DNA of 64,000 bases, taken from the NCBI GenBank assembly GCA_902557705.1, contig CACEBI010000004.1, positions 1 to 64,000 of the forward strand, in the 5' to 3' direction. The notes beneath the pieces were generated by a model. That model made no database searches. It worked only from the letters and a program-made list of their open reading frames with translations, and was not told the DNA's origin. The position numbers and the translations under genes are program-made. This document shows positions 1 to 9,574 of the stretch, piece after piece. Source of the stretch: an uncultured SAR86 cluster bacterium (GTDB lineage: Bacteria > Pseudomonadota > Gammaproteobacteria > Magnimaribacterales > D2472). The first letter of the stretch is position 1. Each line of letters starts with the position of its first letter.

Positions 1-1
1 A

Positions 2-361
2 AATGAAAAAACACCCTCACAAATTGTCAGTGATTTTGAATCAAATCAATTAAAAGAAGATATACCATCATTCAGACCAGGCGATACTATTGTAGTTTCT
101 GTTAAGGTTAAAGAGGGTGATAGAACAAGATTGCAAGCTTTCGAAGGTGTTGTAATGGGTATTAAGAAAAGAGGCCTAAATTCTTCATTTATTGTTAGAA
201 AAATTTCAAGCGGTATTGGCGTTGAGAGAACATTTCAAACGCACAGTCCACTTATTGACTCTATAAAAGTTAAAAGAAAAGGTGATGTAAGACAATCCAA
301 ACTTTTCTACTTAAGAGACAGGTCAGGTAAATCAGCCAGAATTAAAGAAAGATTAGACTAA
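2..361 (+). CDS. rplS: 50S ribosomal protein L19 (5' truncated by window edge)
   Basis: This is the L19 protein of the large ribosomal subunit, which sits at the 30S-50S interface. The frame is open from base 2 with no in-frame ATG, so the true start lies left of the window. About 119 codons are visible. The family signature is clear: [10 protein letters not shown] near the N-terminus, then [14 protein letters not shown], and the C-terminal [17 protein letters not shown]. The TTG at 131 falls inside the conserved core and is not a start. The visible N-terminus ([16 protein letters not shown]) looks slightly longer than the usual L19 leader. In gammaproteobacteria rplS normally ends the rpsP-rimM-trmD-rplS operon; xerD follows here after 4 bases. 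Confidence 0.95.
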   Translation, partial: NEKTPSQIVSDFESNQLKEDIPSFRPGDTIVVSVKVKEGDRTRLQAFEGVVMGIKKRGLNSSFIVRKISSGIGVERTFQTHSPLIDSIKVKRKGDVRQSKLFYLRDRSGKSARIKERLD

Positions 362-365
362 TTAG

Positions 366-1253
366 ATGATCAAAGATAATAAAAAGGATCATTTACTTAG
401 GTCCTTTTTAGATTCTCTATATATCGAAAAAGGACTTTCAAAGAATACTGTTTCATCATACAAGAATGATATTTCATCTTTTTCTTCATGGTGTGATAAA
501 GAACATTTAGATCGATTGAAAATAACCGATCTCAATTTAAATAATTACATTTCAAATTTATTTAGTATTGGTTTAAAAAGTTCCTCAATAAATAGGAAGA
601 TTTCTTCTATCAAACATTTCTATCTTTTTTTATTAAAGAAAAAAGTTATTAAGAACTCTCCAGTAGATGAAATTACTACTCCAAAACAAGAAAAATATTT
701 ACCAACATCAATGTCTGAAGATGAAGTTGAAAGCCTTTTAGGAAGTCCAAAATCTAGTATAAAAATAGAAAGAAGAGATAAAGCAATGATAGAAATTCTT
801 TATGCAACTGGTATGAGAATTTCTGAGTTAGTGAATCTTAAGCTTACAGATATAGATTTTAATAGATCTGTACTTAAAGTTTTTGGTAAGGGTTCTAAAG
901 AGCGTTTAGTACCATATGGTGAAAAAGCAGCAGAGGCTTTGAGAATATATCTTGAAGATAGAAAAAAGTTAGATTCTAAAGATGTTTTTTTAAGTAACAG
1001 AGGAACTAGAATAACTAGGGGAGCTTTTTGGCAAAGGATAAAGATTTATATTAAGCGTGAAAACCTTAAATCATCTATTTCACCCCATACACTTCGACAT
1101 GCCTTTGCTACACATCTTTTAAATAGAGGTGCTGATTTAAGATCTGTACAAATTTTACTTGGACATAGTGACTTATCTACCACCCAAATATATACTCACA
1201 TAGCAAAGAAACGATTAGGCGAAATTCTAAAAAAACATCACCCAAGAGGCTAA
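366..1253 (+). CDS. xerD: Site-specific tyrosine recombinase XerD
   Basis: XerD works with XerC and FtsK to resolve chromosome dimers at dif. The 295-residue length is typical. The N-terminal SAM-like core-binding domain covers about residues 8-95 and the catalytic domain about 115-290. Catalytic residues are visible: R151 in TGMRISE, K175 in GKGSKER, H241 and R244 in HTLRHAFATH, H267 in LLGHSDLS, and nucleophile Y276 in QIYTH. The ending KKHHPRG is characteristic of XerD rather than XerC. It sits between rplS and dsbC, the order also known in Pseudomonas (recalled). All catalytic residues are present, so it should be active. Confidence 0.95.
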   Translation: MIKDNKKDHLLRSFLDSLYIEKGLSKNTVSSYKNDISSFSSWCDKEHLDRLKITDLNLNNYISNLFSIGLKSSSINRKISSIKHFYLFLLKKKVIKNSPVDEITTPKQEKYLPTSMSEDEVESLLGSPKSSIKIERRDKAMIEILYATGMRISELVNLKLTDIDFNRSVLKVFGKGSKERLVPYGEKAAEALRIYLEDRKKLDSKDVFLSNRGTRITRGAFWQRIKIYIKRENLKSSISPHTLRHAFATHLLNRGADLRSVQILLGHSDLSTTQIYTHIAKKRLGEILKKHHPRG

Positions 1254-1254
1254 A

Positions 1255-1968
1255 ATGAAAAAATTTAATATTTCATTTGTTTTTATTTTATTTTCCTTAT
1301 TCATTGCATCCGATGAAGAGATAATCCGAAATAGTTTAGAAAAAATATTACCTGCAGGCGCAGAAATTGAGAGCATTCAAGAATCATCTATTCCTGGACT
1401 ATACTCAGTTTATTATGGTGATCTGGAACCAATATATGTTACAAAAGATGGCAATTTTTTTATTTATGGTGATATCTATAAAATAAACATAGACTCTATT
1501 TCTAATATTACAGATTTAGAGATTTCAAAAAGAAGATCTATAATCCTATCGAATTTAAAACCTAGTGAATTAATTTCATTTAAATCTAAAAATGAGAAAT
1601 ATAGCGTGACTGTTTTTACTGATGTAGATTGTGGATATTGCAGGAAACTTCATAATCAGATTGAAGAATATAATAAGCTAGGAATTACAATAAACTATGC
1701 TGCTTTTCCAAGATCTGGTCTAGGTACTGATTCCTTTACAAAGATGGTCAACGCTTGGTGTTCAGATAATACTAAATTAAGCTTAACAAGACTTAAAAAT
1801 AATAAAGAAGTAGATACTAATTTTTGTGACAATCAACCAGTTTCAAAACATTATGCTATTGGAAAAAAATTAGGAGTTACTGGAACCCCCGCAATTTTTA
1901 CAACTGATGGAAGTTTAATACCAGGATATTTATCTCCTGAGGATTTATTAACAAAATTAAAATCATAG
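1255..1968 (+). CDS. dsbC: Periplasmic disulfide isomerase DsbC
   Basis: DsbC rearranges wrong disulfides in periplasmic proteins and is kept reduced by DsbD; a DsbD-type protein is encoded at 32198-34171. Residues 1 to about 19 form a signal peptide (lysines, then a hydrophobic stretch ending near IASD). An N-terminal dimerisation domain follows, and the thioredoxin-fold domain carries the CGYC active site at C126-C129. The cis-proline loop is VTGTPAIF. Two further cysteines (AWCSD and NFCDN) match the structural disulfide of the family. Length is 237 residues, as expected. The start lies one base after the xerD stop, so the genes are probably cotranscribed. Confidence 0.92.
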   Translation: MKKFNISFVFILFSLFIASDEEIIRNSLEKILPAGAEIESIQESSIPGLYSVYYGDLEPIYVTKDGNFFIYGDIYKINIDSISNITDLEISKRRSIILSNLKPSELISFKSKNEKYSVTVFTDVDCGYCRKLHNQIEEYNKLGITINYAAFPRSGLGTDSFTKMVNAWCSDNTKLSLTRLKNNKEVDTNFCDNQPVSKHYAIGKKLGVTGTPAIFTTDGSLIPGYLSPEDLLTKLKS

Positions 1969-1972
1969 AGCT

Positions 1973-3160
1973 ATGCCTGATCAAGATTTTTCTAATGCAC
2001 AAAAATTACCTCCATATATTTTTGGTCAAATAAATACTTTGAAATATGAAGCAAGACTTCGTGGTGAAGATATTATAGATTTTGGGATGGGCAATCCCGA
2101 TCAACCTACACCAAATGTTGTCGTTGATAAATTAATTGAAACGGTTAAAAATCCTGTTACCCATAGATATTCTCAATCAGCAGGGCTACCAAAACTTCGT
2201 CTAGCCATAAAAGATTGGTATCTAAGAAAATATAATATTCAATTAGATCAAGATTCTGAGATTGTTACATGTATGGGCTCTAAAGAGGGTATAGCCCATC
2301 TTTCCTTAGCTACCTTATCTCAAGATGATACTGTGATAGTTCAATCACCAACATATCCTATACATTCTTATGGCGTTGTAATTGCAGGCGCCAATTTGCA
2401 TTCGGTTACTTTAAAAGATGATACGGACAAGTTTCTAGATGATGTTGAGGAGGCAATCAATATTTCTAAAACCAAGCCAAAAATGATAATAATTAATTTT
2501 CCATCTAATCCAACCACGCAATCTGTAACTGTTGAATTTTTTGAAAAGATTATAAAAATTGGAAAAAAATATGATATTTGGATAATCCATGATCTTGCAT
2601 ATGCTGATATTGTATTTGATGAATATAAAGCACCTTCAATTTTAGAGGTTGATGGCGCAAAAGATATAGCAGTAGAATTTTTTACATTATCAAAGTCATA
2701 TAATATGCCTGGATGGAGAGTTGGATTTTGTTGTGGAAATAAAAATTTAGTTCAAGCACTAACAAAAATTAAATCATATATGGATTATGGAACTTTCACC
2801 CCAATTCAAGTTGCTGCAATTAAAGCAATAAATGAATGTGATAAAGAAGTAAGTGCAATTCGTGAAATGTATGAAAGCAGAAGAAATGAATTATGTGATG
2901 GACTTAATCGTATTGGCTGGGATGTTGAAAAGCCAGTTGCTACAATGTTTGTATGGGCAAAGATACCTGAAAAATATATTAAATTAGGTTCTTTAGAATT
3001 TAGTAAATTGCTTATTGAACATGCTCAAGTTGCTGTTTCTCCTGGAGGAGGTTTTGGTGAAGATGGTGATGAGTATGTTAGATTTTCACTTATTGAGAAT
3101 GAGCAAAGAATTAGGCAAGCAATAAGAGGCATTAAAAACTTTTTATCAATGGAAATATAA
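1973..3160 (+). CDS. alaC: Class I/II PLP aminotransferase, AlaC-type
   Basis: This is a fold-type I aminotransferase, most like AlaC, which converts pyruvate and glutamate to alanine and 2-oxoglutarate. The N-terminal LPPYIFGQINTLKYEAR and DFGMGNPDQPTP are typical of that subgroup. The PLP lysine is K241 in LSKSYNMPGWRVGF, with D207 (HDLAYAD) for the ring nitrogen and R249 in the same block as K241. Length is 395 residues. It is one base short of overlapping hom (stop and start share an A), which suggests translational coupling with threonine synthesis genes. The exact amino donor and acceptor cannot be settled from sequence; AlaC is the best match by motif, not proven. Confidence 0.82.
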   Translation: MPDQDFSNAQKLPPYIFGQINTLKYEARLRGEDIIDFGMGNPDQPTPNVVVDKLIETVKNPVTHRYSQSAGLPKLRLAIKDWYLRKYNIQLDQDSEIVTCMGSKEGIAHLSLATLSQDDTVIVQSPTYPIHSYGVVIAGANLHSVTLKDDTDKFLDDVEEAINISKTKPKMIIINFPSNPTTQSVTVEFFEKIIKIGKKYDIWIIHDLAYADIVFDEYKAPSILEVDGAKDIAVEFFTLSKSYNMPGWRVGFCCGNKNLVQALTKIKSYMDYGTFTPIQVAAIKAINECDKEVSAIREMYESRRNELCDGLNRIGWDVEKPVATMFVWAKIPEKYIKLGSLEFSKLLIEHAQVAVSPGGGFGEDGDEYVRFSLIENEQRIRQAIRGIKNFLSMEI

Positions 3161-4428
3161 TGGAAGAATTAAAAGTAGGAATTTGTGGGTGGGGTAATGT
3201 TGCAACTGGATTATTTAGTGCGCTAGAAAATAATGCAGATATTATTGCTTCAAACTCAGGTGCTCAATTTACAGTTAGCGTCATAGGAGCAAGAAGAGAC
3301 AATCCTAAATGTGATCCAGGTAATACACCTATCGAGAGGGATATATTTGATGTCATTAGTCATGATATTGATGTAGTGGTAGAACTAATTGGAGGAGTTG
3401 AGGTAGCAAGAGAACTTATTATTACAGCAATCAAGAATAAAAAACATGTTGTAACTGCAAATAAAGCTGTTATATACCATCATGGAGATGAAATCTTTAA
3501 ATTAGCAAAAGAAAACGGAGTAAGAGTTCTTTTTGAATCTGCAGTTTGCGCTGGAACCCCAATTATAAAATTATTAAAAGAAGAGTTAGCTGCAAATAGA
3601 GTTTCAAAGATTTCAGGAATGCTAAATGGCACATCTAATTTTATCTTGTCAAATATGGAAGAAGGTGCTGAATTTGATTCAACTCTTGAATTGGCCCAGA
3701 AAGAGGGATATGCAGAGCCTGATCCAACCTTTGATATTGAAGGTATGGACGCCGCACATAAGATTGGTATTTTATCAGCTCTAGCCTTTGGAACATCTTT
3801 GCCTCCAAAAGATTTTTATGTTGAAGGCATCACAAAAATAGAAAAAAGTGATTTTACATATGCAATGGATATGGGTTATACCGTAAAACATCTTGCAGTA
3901 GCTAAAGTTGATGAAAATCTTCTAGAGCTTAGGGCGCATCCTGCATTAATAAAGCTTGATTCACACCTTGCCAACTTAAAGGGTGTAAGAAATGGTATGG
4001 AGATAGATACGGACTTAATTGGAAAAATACATATAGCAGGCTCAGGAGCTGGACAGGAGTCAACTGCTTCTGGATTAATTTCAGACCTTATTAATTTAGC
4101 AAATTCAAAAGTTATAAATGATCAACCAGAAAACAATAATATTACTTCATATAAAGTCTCAGAATTTTCTGAACTTATCTTTCAATATTATTTTTATATA
4201 GAAGCAGAAGATAAACCAGGTGTTATGGCATCAATAACATCTTTAATGGCATCAAAACAAGTAGGAATTGAATCAATTGTTCAAAAAGAAGAATTAGATG
4301 AAAATTGTGTTCCTATAATATTAATAACTGACCCATTTAAAGAAAGCGATCACTCAGAACTTCACAAAGAGTTATTAACTATAGAATCGGTTAAAAATAT
4401 CAGATCTATTAGAATAGAATCTAACTAA
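3160..4428 (+). CDS. hom: Homoserine dehydrogenase
   Basis: This enzyme reduces aspartate semialdehyde to homoserine for threonine and methionine synthesis. It is the monofunctional form (422 residues, no aspartokinase domain). The N-terminal NAD(P)-binding motif is GICGWGNVATG. The catalytic domain includes the ANKAVI segment, GMLNGTSNF and EGYAEPDPTFDIEGMDAAHK. A C-terminal ACT domain occupies about residues 345-420 (IEAEDKPGVMASITSLM) and in this family commonly senses threonine. It shares one base with the upstream aminotransferase and is two bases from thrC, so the three genes form a tight block. Confidence 0.95.
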   Translation: MEELKVGICGWGNVATGLFSALENNADIIASNSGAQFTVSVIGARRDNPKCDPGNTPIERDIFDVISHDIDVVVELIGGVEVARELIITAIKNKKHVVTANKAVIYHHGDEIFKLAKENGVRVLFESAVCAGTPIIKLLKEELAANRVSKISGMLNGTSNFILSNMEEGAEFDSTLELAQKEGYAEPDPTFDIEGMDAAHKIGILSALAFGTSLPPKDFYVEGITKIEKSDFTYAMDMGYTVKHLAVAKVDENLLELRAHPALIKLDSHLANLKGVRNGMEIDTDLIGKIHIAGSGAGQESTASGLISDLINLANSKVINDQPENNNITSYKVSEFSELIFQYYFYIEAEDKPGVMASITSLMASKQVGIESIVQKEELDENCVPIILITDPFKESDHSELHKELLTIESVKNIRSIRIESN

Positions 4429-4430
4429 TA

Positions 4431-5819
4431 ATGTTATTCCACAGCACAAGGGGCAAGGACCACAACAGAACATTTGAGGATGTTCTTATGCAGGGTTTAG
4501 CTGCAGATGGGGGTTTATTTATGCCTGATGCTTGGCCACAAGTTGATATTGAGAAAATAAAAACCCTTGATAGTTTTATTGATGTGGCCAAATGTATAGT
4601 TCCTTTATTTACAAAGTCCTCTTTCTCAGACGATGAGGTCTTGGAACTACTAGATGATACTTGGCATGACTTTTCTAAAGAAAATTTTGCCACCATTCAT
4701 CAGCTTGATGATACAAAATCTATTTTAGAGTTATTTCATGGACCTACAGCAGCCTTTAAAGATTTTGGACTCCAATTAGCTGCAGCATTTTTTAATAAAT
4801 CATTATTAAAACAAAATAAAACGGCAATAGTACTAGGTGCAACTTCAGGAGATACTGGATCTGCTGCTATTGATGCATGTAAAAGATTTGATTCTATTAA
4901 AAGTTTTATTCTTCTTCCAGATGGAAATATGTCAGAAGTTCAAAGAAGACAAATGACCACAGTTGATAGTCCTAATGTTTTTACATTAAGAGTTAATGGA
5001 ACATTTGATGATTGCCAGGATATTGTCAAACAAGCTTTTAGTGAAAGGTCTTTTCTCAAAGACGATCAATTTTTATTAGCTGTTAATTCTATTAATTGGG
5101 TAAGAATTATTGGCCAAATTTGTTACTATTTTTACGCCTCATTAAAAACCAATCAATTGAGAGAGCCCCTCAATTTTTCCGTTCCAACTGGAAATTTTGG
5201 AAATGTATTTGCTTGTTATTCTGCATACAAAATGGGCATGCCTTTAAATAAAATATTGGTAGCTGTAAATGATAATAATATTCTACATAGATTTTTTTCA
5301 GATAATGATTATTCGAAATCTAAAGTGTCAGAAACTCTTTCACCTAGTATGGATATAAGTATTGCAAGTAATTTTGAAAGATTGCTTTATGATTTTTATG
5401 CAGAAAGAAACTCGTCAATTTGCGATCAGTTTTATAGAAACTTTCCTAAAACTCCAATTAATCTAGAAAAACACATGTGGGAGAAATCTAAGGATCTATT
5501 TATGAGTTACTCAGTCGATGATGTTTCTACAGTTAAAGCAATGAAAGATACTTATGCTTCTTATAACTATTTAATTGATCCCCATACAGCTGTAGCAATT
5601 GAAGCAGTTGGTCAAATTAATGAAAAACTTAATGGAAACACATTAATTCTATCTACAGCTCACCCAGCTAAATTTCCTGAAATTATTAAGGATGCAGATT
5701 TAGAATTATCAGAAATACCCAAGACTCTTTTAGATGTATATAATTTAAAAGAAAGAGCTTCACATATGCCTGCATCCAAAGAATTAATTTTTGATTTTAT
5801 AATTAAGAATAATTTATAA
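4431..5819 (+). CDS. thrC: Threonine synthase
   Basis: Threonine synthase converts O-phosphohomoserine to threonine with PLP. The N-terminal LFHSTRGKD and TFEDVLMQGLAADGGLF are family signatures. The PLP lysine is K110 in GPTAAFKDFG, and the phosphate-binding glycine loop is seen in GATSGDTGSAA and in SVPTGNFGNVFA. Length is 462 residues, matching the bacterial long form. Together with hom upstream it supplies the last steps of the threonine branch; the kinase step (thrB or another homoserine kinase) is not in this window. No thr-type leader attenuator is seen; the gene is internal to a long transcription unit. Confidence 0.95.
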   Translation: MLFHSTRGKDHNRTFEDVLMQGLAADGGLFMPDAWPQVDIEKIKTLDSFIDVAKCIVPLFTKSSFSDDEVLELLDDTWHDFSKENFATIHQLDDTKSILELFHGPTAAFKDFGLQLAAAFFNKSLLKQNKTAIVLGATSGDTGSAAIDACKRFDSIKSFILLPDGNMSEVQRRQMTTVDSPNVFTLRVNGTFDDCQDIVKQAFSERSFLKDDQFLLAVNSINWVRIIGQICYYFYASLKTNQLREPLNFSVPTGNFGNVFACYSAYKMGMPLNKILVAVNDNNILHRFFSDNDYSKSKVSETLSPSMDISIASNFERLLYDFYAERNSSICDQFYRNFPKTPINLEKHMWEKSKDLFMSYSVDDVSTVKAMKDTYASYNYLIDPHTAVAIEAVGQINEKLNGNTLILSTAHPAKFPEIIKDADLELSEIPKTLLDVYNLKERASHMPASKELIFDFIIKNNL

Positions 5820-5820
5820 A

Positions 5821-6918
5821 ATGGATTCCTCAGAACTTAAGAATAGCCTAAATGATCTTAAAATACGCCTAGATGATATTAAGGATGGTGTTTTTGACAT
5901 TAACTCCAAAGAAAAACGACTTAAAGAAATAGAGAGCGAGCTTTCTAAAGAAGAAATTTGGTCAGATTTAGATTTATCCCAAAAAATTAGTAAAGAAAAA
6001 ACAGCTCTTGAAAAAACACTAAATTCATTCAAATCCGTTGAAGAAAAAGTTACTGATGGTCTTATGTTCATTGATATTGCTGAAGAGGAGGGAGATGATA
6101 AATCTATATCTGAAATATTGGAAAGCTTCCAAAGTTTAGAAGAGTCTGTTGTTGAGCTTGAATTTAGTAAGATGTTTACAAATAAAATGGATTCTGCATC
6201 GGCTTATGTAGAAATTCAATCTGGATCAGGAGGTACTGAAGCTCAAGATTGGGCTGAAATGTTACTCAGAATGTATACAAAGTGGTCTGAAGGCCGAGGT
6301 TTTAATTCTGACTTAATTGAAATTTCTCATGGTGATGTTGCCGGCATTAAATCTGCAACATTGCACGTAAGCGGTGAATATTCTTATGGTTGGTTGAGAA
6401 CTGAAACCGGAATACATAGATTGGTCAGAAAATCACCCTTTGACTCTGGCAGCAGAAGACACACATCTTTTGCATCTGTTTTTATTTCTCCTGAAGTTGA
6501 TGACTCTATTGAAATAAACATAAACAGTGCTGATATAAGAGTTGATACATACAGAGCATCAGGTGCTGGAGGCCAACATGTTAATAAAACTGATTCAGCG
6601 GTGAGACTGACTCATATGCCAACTGGAGTTGTTGCTCAATGCCAAAGTGATAGATCTCAGCATAAAAATAAAGAAAATGCTCTTAAACAATTAAAATCTA
6701 AGTTATACGAGTTAGAATTACAAAAACAAAACCAAGAAAGACAAGAATTGGAAGAAAGTAAATCAGACATAGGTTGGGGAAGTCAAATAAGATCATATGT
6801 TTTAGATCAGTCTAGAATAAAGGATCTAAGAACTGGTTATGAAACAGGAAATACATCGGCGGTTTTAAATGGTGATCTCGATGAGTTTATGAAAGCAAGT
6901 CTTAAAGCGGGAGTATAA
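5821..6918 (+). CDS. prfB: Peptide chain release factor 2, no programmed frameshift
   Basis: RF2 ends translation at UAA and UGA. The 365 residues align without gaps to E. coli RF2 as I recall it. The tripeptide anticodon SPF is at 205-207 and the GGQ catalytic motif at 250-252. In many bacteria the gene contains an in-frame UGA at codon 26 bypassed by +1 frameshifting on CUU UGA C. Here codons 24-26 read GTT TTT GAC in one continuous frame (5890-5898), so the site is one T short and no shift is needed. A purine-rich stretch (AAGGATGG) still lies upstream, as in a shift site. The start is immediately after the thrC stop and lysS follows with no gap. Confidence 0.96.
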   Translation: MDSSELKNSLNDLKIRLDDIKDGVFDINSKEKRLKEIESELSKEEIWSDLDLSQKISKEKTALEKTLNSFKSVEEKVTDGLMFIDIAEEEGDDKSISEILESFQSLEESVVELEFSKMFTNKMDSASAYVEIQSGSGGTEAQDWAEMLLRMYTKWSEGRGFNSDLIEISHGDVAGIKSATLHVSGEYSYGWLRTETGIHRLVRKSPFDSGSRRHTSFASVFISPEVDDSIEININSADIRVDTYRASGAGGQHVNKTDSAVRLTHMPTGVVAQCQSDRSQHKNKENALKQLKSKLYELELQKQNQERQELEESKSDIGWGSQIRSYVLDQSRIKDLRTGYETGNTSAVLNGDLDEFMKASLKAGV

Positions 6919-8352
6919 ATGGCTGAAGAAAATATTGGTGGAGAAGAGGGTATTATTGAAGAAAGAAGAAAAAAACTTCAACTCCTTAGAGATAAAAATA
7001 CAGCATATATAAACGACTTTTTAAAAGAGCATTATGCTAATGAACTTCATGGTCAATATGATGAGTTTTCAAAAGAAGATCTAGAATCAAAAAATATTGA
7101 TAATATTTCTGTTGCTGGAAGAATTGTACTCATGAGGGTAATGGGTAACGCGAGTTTTGCGACCATAAGGGATTCCAGTGGCGATATTCAGGTTTATGTG
7201 AGTAAAAATACTGTAGATATTGATATATATGAAGATTTTAAAACTTGGGATTTAGGAGACATTGTTGGCATTAAAGGAAAATTATTTAAAACAAAAACAA
7301 ATGAGCTAACAATTGAGGCTAGCGCGGTTAGTTTGATTACAAAATCAATAAGACCTATGCCTGACAAATTTAAAGGTCTTGCCGATATTGAGACAAGATA
7401 TAGACAAAGATATCTTGATTTAATGAGTAACGAAAACCAGAAGCAAGTATTTTTAAATAGGTCAGCTATTATTGAATCATTAAGAGAGTCTCTTAAAGAT
7501 AGAAATTTTGTTGAAGTAGAAACACCTATGATGCATCCAATACCAGGCGGTGCTGTGGCAAGACCATTTGTTACTAAGCATAATGCTTTAGATAGAGAGT
7601 TATTTTTAAGGATAGCTCCTGAGCTGTATTTAAAAAGACTTTTGGTAGGTGGTTTCGAGAGAGTTTTTGAAATTAATAGAAGTTTTAGAAACGAGGGCTT
7701 ATCAACAAAACATAATCCAGAATTTACTATGCTTGAGTATTATGAGGCTTTTACAACTCTAGAAAATACCATTGAATTTACTGAAAACATGATCAAAAAA
7801 GCATGTGAGCTTATTAATAATTCATTAAATATATCTTGGGGAGACGATCAAATTAATCTATCAAAATTTAGAAAAGCAAAACTGGCCGATCTAGTTTTAG
7901 AACATAATGATTCAATTAGTGAAGATCAGATAGAAAAAATGGGTGGCAAAGAATTGCTTGAATTATTTGAATCAAGTGTAGAAGAAAATTTAATTGAACC
8001 AACTTTTGTCATTGGTTATCCTGTTGAAGTTTCACCTCTTTCAAGAAGAAATAATGAAAATCCAGAAATAGCTGACAGATTTGAACTATTTATTGGCGGT
8101 AAAGAAATAGCTAATGGCTTTTGTGAATTAAACGACCCAGATGATCAAGCTGACAGATTTAGAGAACAAGTCAAAGCCAAAGAAACTGGCAATAAAGAGG
8201 CTATGTCATTTGATGAAGATTATGTAACTGCACTAGAGCATGGAATGCCTCCTGCAGTTGGAGTGGGTATTGGAATTGACAGACTGGTAATGATGATTAC
8301 TAACCAAACATCAATAAGAGATGTTATTTTATTCCCTCAATTAAAATCTTAA
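6919..8352 (+). CDS. lysS: Lysyl-tRNA synthetase, class II
   Basis: This charges tRNA-Lys. The N-terminal OB-fold anticodon-binding domain covers about residues 60-145 (VAGRIVLMRVMGNASFATI). Class II motif 1 surrounds NFVEVETPMMHPIPGGAVARPF, motif 2 is SFRNEGLSTKHNPEFTMLE and motif 3 is GVGIGIDRLVMM near the C-terminus. Length is 477 residues, slightly shorter than E. coli LysS. The ATG follows the prfB stop directly; prfB-lysS is a classic pair. Its stop overlaps the stop of the convergent acyl-CoA dehydrogenase gene by four bases. Confidence 0.96.
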   Translation: MAEENIGGEEGIIEERRKKLQLLRDKNTAYINDFLKEHYANELHGQYDEFSKEDLESKNIDNISVAGRIVLMRVMGNASFATIRDSSGDIQVYVSKNTVDIDIYEDFKTWDLGDIVGIKGKLFKTKTNELTIEASAVSLITKSIRPMPDKFKGLADIETRYRQRYLDLMSNENQKQVFLNRSAIIESLRESLKDRNFVEVETPMMHPIPGGAVARPFVTKHNALDRELFLRIAPELYLKRLLVGGFERVFEINRSFRNEGLSTKHNPEFTMLEYYEAFTTLENTIEFTENMIKKACELINNSLNISWGDDQINLSKFRKAKLADLVLEHNDSISEDQIEKMGGKELLELFESSVEENLIEPTFVIGYPVEVSPLSRRNNENPEIADRFELFIGGKEIANGFCELNDPDDQADRFREQVKAKETGNKEAMSFDEDYVTALEHGMPPAVGVGIGIDRLVMMITNQTSIRDVILFPQLKS

Positions 8353-9566
8353 GAATTACCTGAAGGTATGTCTTTGTATGGCATTCCTTTATCAGCTCTT
8401 GCATCTTGAGGAAGTCCAAGAACTCTTTCTGCAATGATATTCTTGAGAATCTCATCAGTACCACCAGCAATTCTTAATCCAGGAGCACCAAGCCAAGCAT
8501 TCTGAAAGCTTTGTATTTCAGGATCATCTGTTTTTAACATACCGGCCATATCAAGCGAGTCCATCCCAAAGGCACCAATATTTTGTAATTTATTTGCACT
8601 AACTATTTTAGTTATTGAAGCTTCTGGTCCGGGCGTTTCACCCCTTGATAAAGCAGACATGGTTCTGAGTTTAGTATTTTTTAATCCATTAGCTTCACAA
8701 TACCAGTCTGCAATAGATGATCTTACTGATTTGTTATTTATAAGAGGCTCACCAGAATCATCTTGTTTTTTTGCCCATCTAAAAGCATCTTCAACATCAG
8801 CCCCATTAGCATCACCAACCGCAAGCCTTTCGTTCATAAGGGTTGTTATGGCAACTTTCCAGCCATCACCAACATCTCCAAGCCTTTGAGAGTCAGGTAT
8901 AACTACATCAGTAAAATAAACTTCATTAAAACTTGAACCGCCTGTAATTTGTTTAATTGGCTTTATTTCAATGCCAGGAGACTTCATATCTAAAAAGAAA
9001 AATGTCATCCCTTTATGTTTTTCAAGATTTGGATCATGTCTTACAACTAAAATTCCATAATCTGAAAAATGTGCTCCAGAGGTCCATACTTTTTGACCAT
9101 TAATAATCCAATTATCCCCATCTTTTACAGCTTTACTTCTCAAACCTGCAACATCTGAGCCTGCTGATGGCTCTGAAAAAAGCTGGCACCATATTTCTTT
9201 ACCTTCCGCCATTGCTGGAAGATATCGAGCTTTTTGCTCATCAGTTGCGTATTCCATCATTACTGGCCCAGCCATACCTAAACCAATTTCAAAAATACCT
9301 TTCGGGACATTAAACTTTGATTCTTCTTCAGCCCAAATAATTCTTTCAATAGCAGAGGCACCAATACCACCAAATTCCTTTGGCCAATGTAACATGGCCC
9401 AACCAGCATCATATTTCTTTTTCTGCCAGTCCTTAGCAACTTGTAAAAAATCAATATTTGCAAATTCGTTTTTTTCGACCCCTGTTTTAAGTTTGGCATT
9501 TTTTTCCAGCCATTCTCTGCAGGTCTTTCTAAATTTTGCTTGTTCAGGCGTATCTTTAAAATCCAT
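8349..9566 (-). CDS. Acyl-CoA dehydrogenase family protein (larger of an adjacent pair)
   Basis: This 405-residue flavoprotein belongs to the acyl-CoA dehydrogenase family, which oxidises the alpha-beta bond of acyl-CoA thioesters and passes electrons to ETF. The order of domains is standard: N-terminal helices, the middle beta domain with WCQLFSEPSAGSDVAGL and NGQKVWTSGAH, and a C-terminal helical domain ending AGGTDEILKNIIAERVLGLP. It is preceded by a second family member at 9575-10687 on the same strand with 8 bases between them. Such large/small pairs often form mixed tetramers in steroid, terpenoid or pimeloyl-CoA degradation (family knowledge). The substrate is not predictable here. Confidence 0.88.
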   Translation of the reverse strand: MDFKDTPEQAKFRKTCREWLEKNAKLKTGVEKNEFANIDFLQVAKDWQKKKYDAGWAMLHWPKEFGGIGASAIERIIWAEEESKFNVPKGIFEIGLGMAGPVMMEYATDEQKARYLPAMAEGKEIWCQLFSEPSAGSDVAGLRSKAVKDGDNWIINGQKVWTSGAHFSDYGILVVRHDPNLEKHKGMTFFFLDMKSPGIEIKPIKQITGGSSFNEVYFTDVVIPDSQRLGDVGDGWKVAITTLMNERLAVGDANGADVEDAFRWAKKQDDSGEPLINNKSVRSSIADWYCEANGLKNTKLRTMSALSRGETPGPEASITKIVSANKLQNIGAFGMDSLDMAGMLKTDDPEIQSFQNAWLGAPGLRIAGGTDEILKNIIAERVLGLPQDARADKGMPYKDIPSGNS

Positions 9567-9574
9567 AATTTTTC

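Noticed and set aside
131-361. TTG at 131 as the rplS start
   Set aside because: The frame continues upstream to the window edge with conserved L19 residues (DIPSFRPGD), so 131 is internal.
4421-4696. Minus-strand frame opposite the start of thrC
   Set aside because: It is fully covered by thrC, with no motif and an unusual composition for a protein.
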